The notes beneath the pieces are model-generated. The model was not told the origin of the DNA and ran no database searches. It saw only the letters and a list, made by a program, of their open reading frames with translations. Shown piece by piece: positions 7,072-9,356 of a stretch of DNA of 9,356 bases; the first letter of the stretch is position 1, and every line of letters begins with the position of its first letter. Source of the stretch: Micavibrio sp. (GTDB lineage: Bacteria > Pseudomonadota > Alphaproteobacteria > Micavibrionales > Micavibrionaceae); the NCBI GenBank assembly GCA_027066695.1, contig JAMONE010000157.1:1-9356 (forward strand), read 5' to 3'. The position numbers were made by a program, and so were the translations under genes.

Positions 7072-7460
7072 GGCAACTTTGGAGATTTAAATGTCACATA
7101 CTTAGGCTTTGCTGATCAAAAAAGTGTTCTACAGGCTGAGCTACCCACGGCGGCAGACGATTGAAGCTCGTGGGTTGTTTTACAAATCTCTGCGTTTATA
7201 TGGCCTGGGCGAACAAAAACACCAGTGGAAGTTATTGAATGCCGCATGGATTCAGATACAGAAACTAAAAGGCAGCCTTAGTAATCAGGAAAACATACTT
7301 CCAATAAAAAACATAACTTTACGACTTGGTTAGAAAAAGATTCATCCCATGGAACACCTTTATTGATATTGGCATTAGCAGTGTACCTGGCCGATGAAGA
7401 AAACAAGGAAGCCTACTTGGATACGGTGATTTTAACGCTAGAAATTAGTGCTTGGTAATC
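7072..7460. other. Gene debris between recombinase remnant and fic remnant; no intact gene
   Basis: Two open stretches on the + strand are visible. One runs 7109-7333 with a TTG or GTG start (7109 or 7124), coding about 70 residues with a segment PRRQTIEARGLFYKSLRLYG. The other runs 7285-7458 in a different frame and lacks any ATG, coding WLEKDSSHGTPLLILALAVY and a C-terminus ending in LEISAW. The second looks protein-like in composition (a hydrophobic helix followed by an acidic one) but has no start, so it may be the tail of a frameshifted gene whose head is the first stretch. Neither is recognised. A tRNA-like 5' half on the minus strand overlaps at about 7113-7151 (see findings). The whole stretch is read as decayed mobile-element cargo. 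Confidence 0.4.
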
Positions 7461-7479
7461 GGGTATTATTGGGTATACT
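7452..7479 (+). promoter_or_regulatory. Likely promoter of the fic remnant
   Basis: TTGGTA (7452-7457, four of six matches to the -35 consensus) and TATACT (7474-7479, five of six to the -10) are 16 bases apart. Transcription would start near 7485, just before the ATG at 7508. The -10 box lies inside an array of GGGTAT repeats, so a protein bound to them would block or modulate this promoter. Confidence 0.45.
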
Positions 7480-7498
7480 CGGGTATGGAATCGGATAT
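7461..7498 (+). repeat. Phased GGGTAT repeats, possible operator
   Basis: GGGTAT occurs at 7461-7466, 7471-7476 and 7481-7486, exactly 10 bp apart, with a degenerate CGGATAT at 7492-7498. Spacing of one helical turn would place all copies on the same DNA face, as in sites for a cooperatively binding regulator. The array surrounds the proposed -10 box and lies directly upstream of a gene that codes a winged-helix domain, so autoregulation by the former Fic protein is plausible. The intact fic-like gene at 578 has no such array upstream. Confidence 0.55.
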
Positions 7499-7507
7499 GA
7501 GGCTTGA

Positions 7508-7833
7508 ATGAGAGAACCAAAAATCACTATTGGACAAGACTTACTTCAGCTCATTGCGGAAATTGATGAGTTCAAAGGGCGATGGCAAGCCCTCAAAACT
7601 ATGTCTCCAAAACGTCTGCAACAACTGCGAAAAGTTGCCACTATAGAAAGCGTAGGCTCGTCTACACGGATATTGCACTATTCAAGCAGCATGATCGCTT
7701 AACCATTGCACAAATAGTGGAGTTGACAGGTGCCAACCAGAATACGCTGAAAGTACGCTTGCGAGAATTGGTTAATAGCGGGCGTATCCAACGGCACGGT
7801 AAGGCTCGTGCCACATGGTACAACTTGGCTTAA
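7508..7833 (+). pseudogene. Fic-family gene with large internal deletion; only N- and C-terminal ends remain
   Basis: The first 50 or so codons from ATG 7508 code a normal Fic N-terminus: ITIGQDLLQLIAEIDEFKGR, then VATIESVGSSTRI, the start of the inhibitory [S/T]xxxE[G/N] helix of class II Fic proteins. At about 7661-7674 the Fic match jumps to another frame, where the C-terminal winged helix begins (YTDIALFKQHDRLTIAQIVE, ending RHGKARATWYNLA; stop at 7831-7833). Everything between, including the HPFxxGNGR active site, is gone, and the original frame reaches a stop at 7700-7702. By comparison with the intact relative at 578-1477, about 200 codons are missing. A 63-residue N-terminal peptide could still be made. 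A separate start for the C-terminal piece exists at 7582 but is in frame with unrelated residues, so it is likely spurious, although it would yield a free winged-helix protein. Confidence 0.82.
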
Positions 7834-7985
7834 GTGAGCCCCTCCCCAACCCCCTCATGACCAAGAGAGAATTCATATCCCCCTTGAGAAACCCATAGAT
7901 CAACCGTACGCCGATTGAATAAGTGCGCACACAAATGAGTAACAATAACCTTGCCTCTTCCTAAATTTTCCGCCATAAAAGGCAA

Positions 7986-9356
7986 ATGAAAAATACTATA
8001 TCAGTGCGCGGGGCGCGGGAACATAATTTAAAGAACATCGATATCGATATTCCGCGTGATAAGCTTGTGGTTATTACGGGGCTTTCTGGCTCGGGAAAAT
8101 CTTCGCTTGCGTTTGACACTATTTATGCGGAAGGGCAGCGTCGCTATGTCGAGAGCCTATCTGCTTATGCCCGCCAATTTCTTGAGGTGATGCAAAAGCC
8201 TGATATTGACAGCATCGAGGGGCTATCGCCTGCTATATCAATAGAACAAAAAACTACGAGCAAAAATCCGCGCTCTACCGTTGGGACAGTTACGGAGATT
8301 TACGACTATATGCGCTTGCTTTGGGCGCGTGTGGGTGTCCCGTATTCCCCCGCCACGGGCAAGCCGATCACCAGCCAATCCGTAAGCGAGATTGTCGATA
8401 GAATTATGGATATGGATGAAGAGACAAAACTCTATATCCTTGCGCCCATAGTTCGCGGGCGCAAAGGTGAGTACAGGAAAGAATTCAAAGATCTGCAAGC
8501 AAAAGGTTATGCCCGCATTAAAGTTGACGGCACTCTATATGAAATTGATGAAGTGCCTGCACTTAACAAGAAACTCAAACATGATATAGAAGTAGTAATT
8601 GATCGGCTTGTGATACGAAACGATGCGAAAGACACATTGCAAAAACGCCTTGCTGATTCCGTGGAAACTGCCTTAGGTTTAGCCGATGGTCTAGTCATTG
8701 CCGAAAATGCAAACACTGGTTCACAAGCTCTATTCTCGGAAAAATTCGCTTGCCCCGTGTCAGGGTTCACAATTGCTGAAATTGAACCACGGCTATTCTC
8801 GTTCAACTCGCCTCACGGCGCATGTCCCTATTGCGATGGACTTGGCGATAAGAATGATTTTGACGAAAATTTGATAATCCCTGATGCCAGCAAATCCATA
8901 GATCAGGGCTGCGTCATTCCATGGACAAAAAACTTTGCACCTTTTTATATGCAAGCATTAAAAGCGGTTGCATCATATTACGGATTTGACTCGTCAACCC
9001 CGTGGAAAGACATGGAGGATAAGCATAAAGAAGTAATCCTTTATGGCTCTGGCAATGTCAAAATCCCCACCATCTATGAGAGTAAAAGCGAAAGCACATG
9101 GAAAAGCAACAAGCCGTTCGAGGGGGTCATTAATAATCTAAAACGCCGCATGATCGAGACAGAAAGCAACGCCTCGCGAGAGCGGCTCGCCGAATTTATG
9201 ATAAGCGCACCATGCAATGAGTGCGGCGGTGCACGCCTTAAAATGGAAGCTTTGGCAGTTAAAATTGACGGTAAGCATATATCCGAAATCGGCGAACTTG
9301 ACATTCAAGAGGCGCATAAATGGTTCAAGTCTCTTACAACCGTCATTGCGAGCGAA
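7986..9356 (+). CDS. uvrA: UvrA, nucleotide-excision-repair ATPase, 3' end outside the window
   Basis: DNA damage-recognition subunit of the UvrABC excinuclease. The first 457 codons of a protein usually about 940-970 long are present. Visible are ISVRGAREHNLKNI, Walker A GLSGSGKS (32-39), YVESLSAYARQFL, a signature stretch EPRLFSFNSPHGACPYCDGL and the cysteine pair CNEC in the insertion domain. The first zinc-site pair reads CPVS (256-259), with Ser in place of the second Cys, while CPYC (280-283) is intact; I recall this variant from alphaproteobacterial UvrA. The ATG at 7986 has AAAGG just upstream, though close, and fits the family N-terminus. The 152-bp leader contains no GTTC-N7-GTTC, the alphaproteobacterial LexA box, so SOS control is not evident. 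The reading frame is open to the last base, but the final residues TTVIASE do not look like UvrA (see findings). Confidence 0.97.
   Translation, partial: MKNTISVRGAREHNLKNIDIDIPRDKLVVITGLSGSGKSSLAFDTIYAEGQRRYVESLSAYARQFLEVMQKPDIDSIEGLSPAISIEQKTTSKNPRSTVGTVTEIYDYMRLLWARVGVPYSPATGKPITSQSVSEIVDRIMDMDEETKLYILAPIVRGRKGEYRKEFKDLQAKGYARIKVDGTLYEIDEVPALNKKLKHDIEVVIDRLVIRNDAKDTLQKRLADSVETALGLADGLVIAENANTGSQALFSEKFACPVSGFTIAEIEPRLFSFNSPHGACPYCDGLGDKNDFDENLIIPDASKSIDQGCVIPWTKNFAPFYMQALKAVASYYGFDSSTPWKDMEDKHKEVILYGSGNVKIPTIYESKSESTWKSNKPFEGVINNLKRRMIETESNASRERLAEFMISAPCNECGGARLKMEALAVKIDGKHISEIGELDIQEAHKWFKSLTTVIASE
9340..9356 (+). repeat. Possible start of a dispersed palindromic element inside uvrA, cut by window end
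   Basis: The last bases, CCGTCATTGCGAGCGAA, match the typical edge of short palindromic repeats that I recall from Rickettsia and other bacteria. In frame they code TVIASE, the beginning of a peptide often found where such elements have entered genes. In UvrA this position, after a conserved WFxSL, is normally followed by the segment leading to the ILKEIxxRL motif. Only one edge is visible. Confidence 0.4.

Noticed and set aside
7923..7930. Palindrome GTGCGCAC upstream of uvrA as an SOS operator
   Set aside because: It does not resemble the alphaproteobacterial LexA site GTTC-N7-GTTC, and an 8-bp palindrome alone is too common to call.
8238..9304. Three minus-strand open frames opposite uvrA (8238-8498, 8507-8806, 9074-9304)
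   Set aside because: They are shadows of uvrA, whose frame is unbroken and matches the family throughout.

Overview
The window looks like a stretch of an AT-rich alphaproteobacterial chromosome. The main clue is UvrA. Its first zinc-site cysteine pair reads CPVS instead of CxxC, a form I recall from alphaproteobacterial UvrA. The recombinase remnant also resembles large serine recombinases that I associate with that class. I cannot name the genus. The Dot/Icm-type coupling genes and a probable palindromic element inside uvrA would suit a host-associated or predatory lineage, but that is inference.

Layout: (1) 2-517 (+) is the 3' part of engB, a ribosome-assembly GTPase. (2) 578-1477 (+) is a complete Fic-fold protein that has lost the catalytic histidine and the anion-binding Gly/Arg but keeps its C-terminal winged helix. 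(3) 1492-6386 (-) is a tight four-gene operon, read from high to low coordinates: dotM/icmP, an unnamed 177-residue single-pass membrane protein, dotL/icmO, and a pilin-like secreted or membrane protein. (4) 6620-6695 (+) is tRNA-Thr(UGU). (5) 6685-7833 is decayed mobile DNA: the C-terminal third of a serine recombinase whose stop codon lies inside the tRNA 3' end, unassigned fragments, a promoter with GGGTAT repeats, and a fic gene reduced to its two ends by an internal deletion. (6) 7986-9356 (+) is the first 457 codons of uvrA, which runs off the window.

How it works together: DotL (ATPase) and DotM form the inner-membrane coupling complex that delivers substrates to Dot/Icm (type IVB) secretion systems. 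Here an unfamiliar membrane protein sits between them. DotL ends in a proline-rich tail with three 33-34 residue repeats, two of them encoded by a perfect 105-bp match. A cysteine-bearing pilin-like gene with a possible Ca2+-binding Asp loop overlaps the end of dotL. This operon is the best candidate for an under-described system. No other Dot/Icm genes are in the window, so the rest of the machine must be elsewhere. The two fic genes, one an intact pseudoenzyme and one a deletion remnant of a more canonical relative, are a second item of interest.
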